Shown: piece after piece, positions 33,443 to 41,090 of the stretch
Position numbering within the stretch: the first letter of the stretch is position 1
How the letters are laid out: each line of letters opens with the position of its first letter
Virus record (IMG/VR): IMGVR_UViG_3300028596_000022
Location: 1 to 47,029 of that record
Length of the DNA stretch: 47,029 nucleotides
DNA from: a virus
Reading direction: 5' to 3' (one strand)
Position numbers and translations under genes: made by a program
The notes under the pieces: model-generated
What the model saw: only the letters and a program-made list of their open reading frames with translations
The model's database searches: none
Told to the model about the DNA's origin: nothing

Positions 33443-34990
33443 TCAGAAATCAGCCATGAAGTTCGACATGTCAGCCTGATCTTCACCCACCTTACGCATG
33501 GACATGTCTTTCCCGTTAATGTCATCCGGGAAACCAGGTGCCAAGTTCTCAGCAAACTTGTAGACCCAGTACAGGTCACGCGATGGAGTGATCGACGAGA
33601 TACGGTGCTTGCCACGACGGTTGGTCAGGTATGCAGCTCCACCGTATTCCACGATGTGGCAGTAGATCTCCATGTCCAGCTCTTGATGGAGAGTACGGCA
33701 GCCATCGTAGAAACCACGACCAGCAACTTCGTTAACCAATTGCTCGGTCACACCCATCTTGGTCAGGTTCAATGCCTCAGACGACATTTGGTGCGCGGTG
33801 ATCAGAGCGATCTTCTTCTTGTTGAAGAAGTTTCGTACACGCGAGTACAGGTTCTTGACGTCTGCACCTGCCACGCCCTGAGTACAGCCTTCCTTGTTCA
33901 GCTTGGCAAGGTAGTCGATCACGCACAGCTGAATCTCGTAGCCGAGCTTCTCGTAGTATTCGATCAGAGCGAACAGCTTACGGAAGTTGGAGTTGTCCGG
34001 GTCAACCCGAATGAACTCAATCTTCCAACCATTCTTCTCCAGACGATCCTTAACCACAGCCGACACTTCTTCGATCGACTTGTTGATGGTCTTAGGATCA
34101 ACACGAATGCCTTGCTCGTTGAGAATGATCTGGGAGTAGACGCCTTTATAGTTGTCCTCCACTGTCTGCTCGTACGAGATGTGTAGCAGCAAAGGAATCT
34201 TGCCAGGCGTGATGACCGGGGTGTTATACTGGGCCGCCTGTCGGAAGTAGTTGAGGATCTTACCCGACTTGAAGTTGTGGGACAGCGCAGAGACGCAAAG
34301 CACATCCACACGACGCAAGCCCTGCGCGTCACCGAATGCACGGTTGTCTGCCTGCCAGCCAAACTTGAATGCGTAGGACGCTGCAGGGTCTTCTGCTTCG
34401 TCTTCCATGAACTGGTCTTTGATGTTGTCCAGCTCACCTACAGCAATACGCTCCATGACGCCCAGGTCTTCCAGACCACCCACACCACCCACACGGTGAT
34501 AAGGTTCCAACTCGATGACCAGATCACGTACGAAGGACGACCAATCGATCTTGGCCGATTCGAACATGAGCTTACGACGAGCCTTGGCAATGATCAAGTC
34601 AACTTCGACCTTTGCCTTATAACTCTGAATGTCGTAGATGGTGCGATCACGATACTGGGTCATCTTTTCCTGGTCGCCACACACTTCCAGGAAACTGGCC
34701 AACGCTTCTACAATGAACGACTCGCCCTGAGCATTCATCGTTATTCTTTGAAGTAGGTCCTCGCGGCCGACTGGGGTACCTTCGCCCACACACTGGACCA
34801 TCCAGCCGGCTGTACTTAGCAGGCCCTCGATGATCTCTCGCCCGTAGTCGTTCTCTGCACCGGCGTTGGGTAACTCCGTGGTGTTGATGATTTCGCGACC
34901 CAGCGAAAGAATGTCGTCACTGCGAGTCCCTAGCAGACCTTCAACGTGCAGCAACGAAATTACTTTGATGAGCAGGAGTTTGTTATCCAT
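33443..34990 (-). CDS. DnaB-like replicative helicase, 515 aa
   Basis: The C-terminal half has the RecA-like core of DnaB/T4 gp41 helicases. It has a Walker A-like loop SHNFKSGKI (residues 237-245), a Walker B strand IQLCVIDYLAKL with D359, a sensor segment IALITAHQMSSEAL with Q401, and a late RRGKHR that can serve as the basic or arginine-finger region. The Walker A is degenerate: the usual first glycine is H238, and the Ser/Thr after GK is I245. The N-terminal 200 residues are helical and would form the hexamer collar. The role should be 5'-3' unwinding at the fork together with the phage polymerase. The start codon shares CATG with the divergent gene at 34989. AGGATCGG precedes the ATG on the minus strand. 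Confidence 0.75.
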   Translation of the reverse strand: MDNKLLLIKVISLLHVEGLLGTRSDDILSLGREIINTTELPNAGAENDYGREIIEGLLSTAGWMVQCVGEGTPVGREDLLQRITMNAQGESFIVEALASFLEVCGDQEKMTQYRDRTIYDIQSYKAKVEVDLIIAKARRKLMFESAKIDWSSFVRDLVIELEPYHRVGGVGGLEDLGVMERIAVGELDNIKDQFMEDEAEDPAASYAFKFGWQADNRAFGDAQGLRRVDVLCVSALSHNFKSGKILNYFRQAAQYNTPVITPGKIPLLLHISYEQTVEDNYKGVYSQIILNEQGIRVDPKTINKSIEEVSAVVKDRLEKNGWKIEFIRVDPDNSNFRKLFALIEYYEKLGYEIQLCVIDYLAKLNKEGCTQGVAGADVKNLYSRVRNFFNKKKIALITAHQMSSEALNLTKMGVTEQLVNEVAGRGFYDGCRTLHQELDMEIYCHIVEYGGAAYLTNRRGKHRISSITPSRDLYWVYKFAENLAPGFPDDINGKDMSMRKVGEDQADMSNFMADF

Positions 34991-35528
34991 GTACCGATCC
35001 TATATGTTCGGAGGTCAAGGCTATCAGCCGGGGGCGATTAACCTGATCGCTGTTCCCCGCTGGCTTGATTTGGCGTTCAAGGCAAAAGGTCTGACGGTCG
35101 AGCAAGCAATTAACATCGACCCTCAGTTGGGATTCACTGAATGTGTTTCGCGTAAGTTCGCGGAAGCTATAGTGTCATCCCAGGAAGTTGATTTTCACAA
35201 CGAGGTCACTTGGAGTCTGGGCGAATACCTGTTCCCGGACAAGAAGCAGCGACCGCAGCGTGACGAACTATATGCGAAGCTTGTGCGCGACTGGCATGGG
35301 GTTCCTCTGGTAAAGGGGCTGGAGTTGCACCTCCACCCTATTATCTTGGGGAGCAATCTCATTGGTCTGTATCACGTCGACCCAGTGCCTGGAGTCACTG
35401 ATACAGATTTATATGGGCGCATTCTGCGTTGTGCACACACTCTGGCATACAGCAAGGTCGGCGTTGGTGCGCTGGGCTGCGATCTGATCAAAGATGTGCT
35501 TAACGAAATTTATCTGGGTCAGCAATGA
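34989..35528 (+). CDS. Hypothetical protein, 179 aa
   Basis: ATG 34989 is preceded by AGGAG at 34974-34978; the longer open frame upstream runs inside the helicase gene on the other strand and is a shadow. The start codons of this gene and of the helicase overlap in one CATG (34988-34991). The product is soluble, alpha/beta, with a His-rich strand (GLELHLHPIILG) and a Gly-rich C-terminal helix region. I do not recognise the family. Its promoter and ribosome binding site lie inside the helicase coding region, and the reverse is also true. Confidence 0.65.
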   Translation: MYRSYMFGGQGYQPGAINLIAVPRWLDLAFKAKGLTVEQAINIDPQLGFTECVSRKFAEAIVSSQEVDFHNEVTWSLGEYLFPDKKQRPQRDELYAKLVRDWHGVPLVKGLELHLHPIILGSNLIGLYHVDPVPGVTDTDLYGRILRCAHTLAYSKVGVGALGCDLIKDVLNEIYLGQQ

Positions 35529-35649
35529 TCTGGAAGCAAGGTCTGGAGCTACAGGCACTGTAGTAACAGGTATTCTATAGCGAACTGGTATACGGGTCGC
35601 TCGTTAGTCGACTAACACAAACGCAGCATCCAGTCACTGGAGATTCTAC
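35529..35649 (+). promoter_or_regulatory. Upstream region of the major capsid gene with perfect palindrome
   Basis: The 121-base gap contains a perfect 14-base palindrome GTTAGTCGACTAAC at 35603-35616, 34 bases before the capsid start codon, and AT-richer elements TTCTATAG and GGTATAC on its left. A dimeric DNA-binding protein site or an RNA hairpin in the leader are both possible. TGGAG serves as the ribosome binding site. Confidence 0.45.
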
Positions 35650-37968
35650 ATGAACGTGTTTTCCCTGGCAGGTGGCGCAAGCGCGCCCCTGGACACTCTG
35701 ATCCAAAGCTTCAACAACTCCTTCACGCACCGCGCTGCTGAGCTGAAGGACAGCCGTCTGACCAAAGGCCTGACCATGGCCGTTGAAAGCCTCGACGAAT
35801 CGACCAAGGCCTCGCTGACCGCTTCCCTGGGCAGCATCCGTCAGATGGTGATCGAATCGTTCGAAGGCGTGCCAGGCGTGAACCTGGGCCACATGGGCGA
35901 TCCGATCGCTGCCTCCGGCGAAGAAGCCGGTACTCAAGTTGGCGCTGATACCGCCGGCCTGAACGAAAACCAGCTGCAGGCTGCTACTGCCGTTGCAATG
36001 GCTTTCGCTGACCCTGAAGGCTACGCCAAGGCCGCGACCAACACCGCGACCCTGCCAGGCACCCAAGGTGTTGCCATGGCTTCCGAAGGTATCGGCGGCC
36101 AGCTGCAACACTTCAAAGAAACCGTCATGGCTACCGAGGCGTTCTCCGAACAGCCGCTGCGCCAGATGATGGGCTGGTCCGTTACCCTCGCTGCCGCGAA
36201 CGCCCGTCAGGACGCCTTCGCCGAAGCCTGGTTCCCGACCACCGTTCTGACCCCTGCCGACATGGGTCTGACCCTGACCATCGCTCGTTCGATGATCGTC
36301 AACACCCCGATCCACCAGCTGGACGGCGCGCCGAACAACCTCGGCCGTGTGAACCTGATCGACGCCGCTCGTCACCCAGAACTTCTGGAAGACGAATCGA
36401 CCCGTATCGTGCCGGTGGTTCCGCAGGACGTCAACGCCCCTGCTCGCAAGTTCCTGGTCGACGGCTACGCCTCCTGGCAAGTCGACATCGACGGCTTCAA
36501 GGTGCCGACCGCGCCTCTGGCCTTCGGTGAAGTCGGCCTGATCAACATCTCGACTCCGAACCACATGGCCCAACAGGGCGTGATGGAACTGACCGACGCC
36601 GTTGGCCAGGGCGCTCGCCTGGACTTCCTGGTTGCCAAGCTGGGCACTGACTTCATCAAAGTCAACGTCCGCAACCTGGCTACCTCGGGCTTCCTGCCTG
36701 CACAAGAAGGTGAAGCACCTCGCCAAGTCCTGAGCTTCGACGCTCGCGACCTGCCGATCCATGCTGGCACCAAGACCGCTTCGGGCGCCGCTCTGAACTG
36801 GCCGGAAGTTGTCGACAACAACCTGACCATCCGCTACGCCGTGGATGTGACCGGTTCGCTCGACCTGCAGACCTCGATCGCCCGTGTGAACGGTTCGATC
36901 ATCGGCATCAGCGCAATCCTCGACGCCGAAGGCAACGAAATCACCCTGGAAGACGGCATCGGTAAAACCGTGGCCGACAAGTTCAAGGCTGACTTCAAGC
37001 TGGTTGGCTGGTATCCGTTCGCCGTTCGTACCAACGAGAACAAACGCCAGCTGGGCAAACTGCTCGACGTCCTGGAACAGCGCTACTGCTACGGCATCCC
37101 GCTGACCGCACCGATCTCGGTTCCTGCTCCTGTTGGTTCGGCCAAACCGGCTCAGAACCTGGAAGCCCTGATCTCCGCACAGCGCCGCCGCTGCTCGAAC
37201 GCCGCGATCACCACCCTGATCAACCACGCTGGTCTGCTCGCAGACTACATGGCCGGTCAGCGTCGCAAAGGCACCATGCCACAACTCGGTTCGATCGGCC
37301 GTCTGGTCGTTCATCCGTTCTACGAGAAGCGCGTGATCGACGCCGCCGCTGCCGTGCAGACTCTGCGCGACAACGACAAGGCGCTGGACATCGCTGCTCT
37401 GCTCACCAACACCATCAAGGACCTGGCAGCCGACATGCTGATCCAGTCGGCATACCCTGCCGCTCTGGAAGCTTCGCTGACTGGCTCCAAGTCGGTGAAA
37501 CTGCTGGTCGGTACCGACATCAAAATCGGTCAGCACCTGCAAGTGGTTGGTGACCTGCGCACCTTCGGCCCGATGTTCAGCAACATGACCGTCGTGACCA
37601 CCCTGAACAAGAAGATGGACGGCCGGGTCTTCCTGACCCTGACCCGCGACAGCGAGTCGAACGTGCCTGACGTCCTGCAGTTCGGCTGGCACGCCTTCAT
37701 GCCTGAGCTGGTGTCCGTGGTTCAGGTGAGCCGTAACGGTAACACCCGTCAGGAAGCGACCGTGCAGTCCCGCTACCTGCACATCTGCAACCTGCCTATC
37801 CTGGCCGAAATTGAAGTGAAGAACCTGTCTCAGGCTCTCTACAACAAGTCGGCCATGCGTGTGGACCTGACCCAGGAGTCGGAGTTTCCCGGTGGCACTG
37901 GCGGCGGTACTGACCCAGACGCAGGTGGTGGTACCGATGGCGGCGCTGGTGCTGGCACCGGCGGCTAA
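35650..37968 (+). CDS. Major capsid protein (phiKZ gp120-like), 772 aa
   Basis: The length, the strongly GC-biased codons and the processing sites identify it. An N-terminal domain of 163 residues, acidic and helical, ends in ETVMATE163 and matches the [A/S]-x-E prohead-protease rule; another site, VAMASE, lies 18 residues earlier. The mature chain would begin AFSEQPLRQMMGWSVTLAAA, typical of the start of an HK97-fold capsid subunit, and runs about 580 residues of alpha/beta sequence. The last 27 residues are a Gly/Asp/Thr-rich tail (GGTGGGTDPDAGGG and on) not expected in the core fold. Downstream lie the RNA polymerase beta piece and the portal, as in phiKZ-type gene orders. It is the most biased gene in the window, fitting its abundance. 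Confidence 0.85.
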   Translation: MNVFSLAGGASAPLDTLIQSFNNSFTHRAAELKDSRLTKGLTMAVESLDESTKASLTASLGSIRQMVIESFEGVPGVNLGHMGDPIAASGEEAGTQVGADTAGLNENQLQAATAVAMAFADPEGYAKAATNTATLPGTQGVAMASEGIGGQLQHFKETVMATEAFSEQPLRQMMGWSVTLAAANARQDAFAEAWFPTTVLTPADMGLTLTIARSMIVNTPIHQLDGAPNNLGRVNLIDAARHPELLEDESTRIVPVVPQDVNAPARKFLVDGYASWQVDIDGFKVPTAPLAFGEVGLINISTPNHMAQQGVMELTDAVGQGARLDFLVAKLGTDFIKVNVRNLATSGFLPAQEGEAPRQVLSFDARDLPIHAGTKTASGAALNWPEVVDNNLTIRYAVDVTGSLDLQTSIARVNGSIIGISAILDAEGNEITLEDGIGKTVADKFKADFKLVGWYPFAVRTNENKRQLGKLLDVLEQRYCYGIPLTAPISVPAPVGSAKPAQNLEALISAQRRRCSNAAITTLINHAGLLADYMAGQRRKGTMPQLGSIGRLVVHPFYEKRVIDAAAAVQTLRDNDKALDIAALLTNTIKDLAADMLIQSAYPAALEASLTGSKSVKLLVGTDIKIGQHLQVVGDLRTFGPMFSNMTVVTTLNKKMDGRVFLTLTRDSESNVPDVLQFGWHAFMPELVSVVQVSRNGNTRQEATVQSRYLHICNLPILAEIEVKNLSQALYNKSAMRVDLTQESEFPGGTGGGTDPDAGGGTDGGAGAGTGG

Positions 37969-38012
37969 TCCGTAAGGGTTGGCAAGTACAACGCTCTGCT
38001 TGTATAGGGGCG

Positions 38013-38039
38013 GTGGTAACATGGGTCTCGTGTTACCAC
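38013..38039 (+). other. Hairpin (9-bp stem) upstream of the capsid terminator
   Basis: GTGGTAACA (38013-38021) pairs perfectly with TGTTACCAC (38031-38039) around a nine-base loop. It lies 20 bases before the terminator and is not followed by T residues. It could protect the 3' end of the capsid mRNA or be a protein site. Confidence 0.5.
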
Positions 38040-38058
38040 GCGTACTTGAAAACATGAG

Positions 38059-38086
38059 GGCAGGCCTTCGGGCCTGCCTTTATGCC
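38059..38086 (+). terminator. TTCG-loop terminator after the major capsid gene
   Basis: GGCAGGCC (38059-38066), loop TTCG, GGCCTGCC (38071-38078), then TTTATGCC (38079-38086). The right flank TATGCC is conserved, while the left flank is not GGCATA here. Confidence 0.78.
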
Positions 38087-38113
38087 GTCGTGTTGGAATA
38101 ACCTTTTTTGAAA

Positions 38114-38124
38114 CCTAAATTATC
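38114..38124 (+). promoter_or_regulatory. Candidate promoter motif CCTAAATTATC
   Basis: One base different from CCTAAACTATC at 31365-31375. Both copies stand downstream of a TATGCC terminator and upstream of a plus-strand gene. It lies 152 bases before the next ATG, so a long leader would result if it is a promoter. Confidence 0.4.
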
Positions 38125-38276
38125 AAGTTGAATGGATCTGGTTAGCGGCCCTAATCAAAACCATTCAAAAGGTGCAGTCATCCCCAAGTCTGCCACTTAC
38201 TCACTAGCTGAGAGTTACAACATGGAAGCTGGCATTAACGCCAACCGATTTCATCCATCGGCACCGGAGTGGGTAA

Positions 38277-39425
38277 ATGACTATTACAGTCACCATCCCG
38301 GACAAGATCATCCACGAAGTTCCGATTGCAGAGTTGGAGTGGTGCTCGGGCCAAGACATTCAGTTCGATCACATGCCCGCAATGGAAACAACGGTGACAT
38401 GCGAGAACTACACCCATCGTGACATTTGGGTGGCTGAGCGTACTGGCGCAATTAGCAAAATCTCTCCCAAGTCTAGTTATAACCAAAACAAGTTCTGCAT
38501 CAAGATACAACGTCGAAGGGCTTCGTCTACTCATACCGAGTTTGACATCTTTGACGTCGTGGAAGATAAGTCCGGTAAAATCAAAACAGGCAGCGGCGCA
38601 GCTGCCGTAGATCGCTCGTACTCCATCGCCAATAGTCGGGGCGGTGGGATGCACGTATGCCATGAGGTGATCTTCACGATTCCTCTAGCAGGCTTGCAGG
38701 GCCATGGTGGATCGCTGTACCACCATGAGACTGATATGGTTCTGGCTGTCAATAAAGAGCAGGCTATACATCCTGGCTCCCCGCAGTCCAGATTGAAGTC
38801 CAAGTACCGTGAGATGGAAGCTGACCTTCAAGTCTACACGGAAGATTCACACGACATAAAGGAGATAAAGAAGGCGCTAGGGCTGCGCCGAGGTTCTGAC
38901 ATGGCGCGAGTCATGATCGGTATCGTTGATAATGAAAGGAGGTATGGCGACAAGTTTGTCAACCTACTGGGAACGCCTCACTTGGTGAGAGCTGTGAAGA
39001 GCGCGACGCTCATCGATGGCGTGTATGTGGTGAGGGATGAACTGATCAACAATTCGGGTCGTTCTTCAAAGCCAACTGTCACGCACTATTCATTCGAGGA
39101 CGTCGAGACTTCTGGGATTAGGTTATTCAACTCCAGCAGCGATGCCCTTACCTATGGCGAGCCTGAGAAAGCAGCGGAACGAGAAGCTGAAAAACTCAAG
39201 TCTGATAACTTGCGACTGAAGGCTGAGCTGGACAAGCAACAGACTCAAAGCAAGTTGGCCATTACCCAAGTCTCTGATCAAGTTGATCGGGGGGCCATAG
39301 TCCGCAAAGATTACTACGAAGAACGATCCCAAAGGCGGAAAGATTCTTCGGAGGACATGAAGTACGTTTATGCGGGCTTAGCAGGGTTCTTAGGTTTAGT
39401 GGCTCTATTCCTTAAAGCGAAGTAA
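38277..39425 (+). CDS. Tail-anchored coiled-coil protein of atypical composition, 382 aa
   Basis: The codon use differs from all neighbours (more AT-ending codons, AGG/AGA and ATA present), pointing to recent acquisition or low expression. The N-terminal about 270 residues are alpha/beta, with Cys at WCSGQD and VTCENY, and a Gly-rich loop (SRGGGMHVCHEV). Then comes a charged coiled-coil candidate (about 293-345, EPEKAAEREAEKLKSDNLRL and on). The last 22 residues, YVYAGLAGFLGLVALFLKAK, are a single hydrophobic segment ended by Lys, a tail anchor. GGAGTGGG precedes the ATG. It might target the inner membrane, or a phage vesicle, from the cytoplasm. I do not recognise it; a host-interaction gene is likely from its composition. 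Confidence 0.65.
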   Translation: MTITVTIPDKIIHEVPIAELEWCSGQDIQFDHMPAMETTVTCENYTHRDIWVAERTGAISKISPKSSYNQNKFCIKIQRRRASSTHTEFDIFDVVEDKSGKIKTGSGAAAVDRSYSIANSRGGGMHVCHEVIFTIPLAGLQGHGGSLYHHETDMVLAVNKEQAIHPGSPQSRLKSKYREMEADLQVYTEDSHDIKEIKKALGLRRGSDMARVMIGIVDNERRYGDKFVNLLGTPHLVRAVKSATLIDGVYVVRDELINNSGRSSKPTVTHYSFEDVETSGIRLFNSSSDALTYGEPEKAAEREAEKLKSDNLRLKAELDKQQTQSKLAITQVSDQVDRGAIVRKDYYEERSQRRKDSSEDMKYVYAGLAGFLGLVALFLKAK

Positions 39426-39443
39426 CAACGGGGAGTTGTCTGG

Positions 39444-41063
39444 ATGAACGCACAAATGCTGGCAATTATGGCTGCGGGTACACCGCCCATCAACCCAGAC
39501 ATTGCTAACGGCATTGCAACCATTCAGGTCAAGACGGCGGAATCGTACATTGACCGGGATTTGCGTGCCTGTTCGGAGCAGTTGCCGGAAGGTATCCGCT
39601 ACGAAAACTATCGCCGCTGCACTCCGATGGAGGAGTACAAAATCCTTCATCAGAAGAAGGAGAAGAACTACGTTGAGCTTTCCCGCTCGGACATGTATCT
39701 GATCGAGGCGAACTTCTCGCTTCACGGACGTCCACTGGAAAGCCGCCCCATGTACATGCCATTCGTGGGGGACGCTGGTATCATGCACATCCGGGGAACG
39801 CCGTATTCGGTGAACCCCGTCATCGGTGACGTAGCAGTGAGCGTCACCCGTGGTGGTCTGTTCGCATGGCTGGGCCTGACCAAGGTTCAGTTCTATCGCA
39901 TGAACTACCACTTCGAAACCGATGGCAAAATCCAGGGTGCGTCTGTGGCGCACTCTAACCTGTACCACCGCAGCACCAAGTCGAAGGCAGCGAAGGTTGG
40001 CAAGAACAGCCTGCGCTCCACGCTGGTGCACTACATGCTTTGCCGGATGGGTCTGACCGAGATGCTCACCAAGCACTTCAAGTGCTCGGAGGTTCTGATC
40101 GGCGACAAAGACGTGATCAACTATGATCGCGTAGATCCTGAACAGTGGCTCATCTGCACAACAGGTGGTCACGGCGGTCACTTGAAGGTGCCTATGGATT
40201 ATGTCCCTAGTCGCCTCGCCATCGCGATCCCTCGCGCTGAAGTGACTGCAGATCAGATCGATGCCATCTGCGGTGTGTTCTATGTGGTGGACACGTATCC
40301 AGAAGCGGCCACTGAGCAGTACGTGGAAAATCCACACATGTGGCAGCGCCTGATGGGTCGCATCATCTTCGGTGATTCCATGAACGAAGGTGAGCGGATG
40401 ATCCTGCTGCGCGAGCACTTGATCTCCATCGATGGTTACGTGAACTATCAGTCGCGCAGAACGCTGCACCAAGGCGGGATCATGGTTGAAAACATCCATG
40501 ACTTCTTCGCTTGGGTTGTACGCGAGTTGCCAGTGTTGATCGCAAGTGCACCTACGGAAGTAGCGTCGCTCTACGGCAAACGACTGATGACTGTGCGTTA
40601 TCTGCTTAAGGACATTAGCCGGTCCATCTACCTGCTCATGTTCAGGCTGCGTGCGCAGTACAACAAGCGGGGTCGTCTCTCGGAGAAAGAGATTCGCGAT
40701 GCAATGCGTAAAGGCCTACTGCGTGACCGCATCACTGTGGTAAACGTTGGCCACGCTGAGGTATCGACCGTTTCCTCTCCAGGCGACAACAAGATCTTCA
40801 AGATCACCTCGACAGCGGTACTGCAAGAGAACACCGATAGTCCAAAAGGCAAGGGCGGCGGCGGTAGCTTGAATGACCCATCCAAGTTCATTCACACCTC
40901 CGTTATCGAGTTCTGCAGCTACTGTGCAATGGGTAAGAACGAACCTACTGGTCGTGGTAAGTTGGGCACGCATGCCATTACCAACGAACGTGGTGACCTC
41001 ATTCGTAACCCTAAGTACATCAACCTCATGGAACATACGCAACATCTCCTGACGCGCATGTAA
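39444..41063 (+). CDS. RNA polymerase beta subunit, N-terminal segment (phiKZ gp123-like candidate)
   Basis: At 539 residues this fits the N-terminal beta piece of a phiKZ-type split polymerase. The stretch LSRSDMYLIEANFSLHGRPL, then GDAGIMHIRGTPYSVNPVIG and HSNLYHRSTKS resemble the N-terminal beta lobe, where a strand pair of the type FIINGTERVIVSQLHRSPG occurs in bacteria. Two cysteines (EFCSYCAMG) near residue 490 may bind metal. The gene lies two genes after the capsid, as phiKZ gp123 lies after gp120. Motif identity is weaker than for the beta' piece, so this is a combined judgement from pattern and gene order. GGGGAG precedes the ATG. Confidence 0.55.
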   Translation: MNAQMLAIMAAGTPPINPDIANGIATIQVKTAESYIDRDLRACSEQLPEGIRYENYRRCTPMEEYKILHQKKEKNYVELSRSDMYLIEANFSLHGRPLESRPMYMPFVGDAGIMHIRGTPYSVNPVIGDVAVSVTRGGLFAWLGLTKVQFYRMNYHFETDGKIQGASVAHSNLYHRSTKSKAAKVGKNSLRSTLVHYMLCRMGLTEMLTKHFKCSEVLIGDKDVINYDRVDPEQWLICTTGGHGGHLKVPMDYVPSRLAIAIPRAEVTADQIDAICGVFYVVDTYPEAATEQYVENPHMWQRLMGRIIFGDSMNEGERMILLREHLISIDGYVNYQSRRTLHQGGIMVENIHDFFAWVVRELPVLIASAPTEVASLYGKRLMTVRYLLKDISRSIYLLMFRLRAQYNKRGRLSEKEIRDAMRKGLLRDRITVVNVGHAEVSTVSSPGDNKIFKITSTAVLQENTDSPKGKGGGGSLNDPSKFIHTSVIEFCSYCAMGKNEPTGRGKLGTHAITNERGDLIRNPKYINLMEHTQHLLTRM

Positions 41064-41090
41064 CCAGTATTTAAGTAAAAGGACACAAGC

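Larger units (their letters stand above)
37969..38276 (+). other. 308-base intergenic region after the capsid gene
   Basis: This stretch holds two successive hairpins (38013-38039 and 38059-38086), a T6 run near 38104, and the motif CCTAAATTATC at 38114-38124. After that, up to the next gene, I see only short frames of doubtful value, one of which (ATG 38222, preceded by GAGAG) overlaps the next gene. The right half is AT-rich compared with the window. Confidence 0.6.

Noticed and set aside
35575-38055. 826-residue open frame opposite the capsid gene
   Set aside because: Antisense shadow of a gene with extreme codon bias; composition (Gln, His, Arg, Val) is typical of shadows, and it runs through the capsid terminator.
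38132-38422. Small open frame (starts at 38132 or 38222) overlapping the tail-anchored gene
   Set aside because: The first start has no ribosome binding site; the second has only a weak one and the frame overlaps 146 bases of a better gene. Left unannotated, though a leader peptide is possible.
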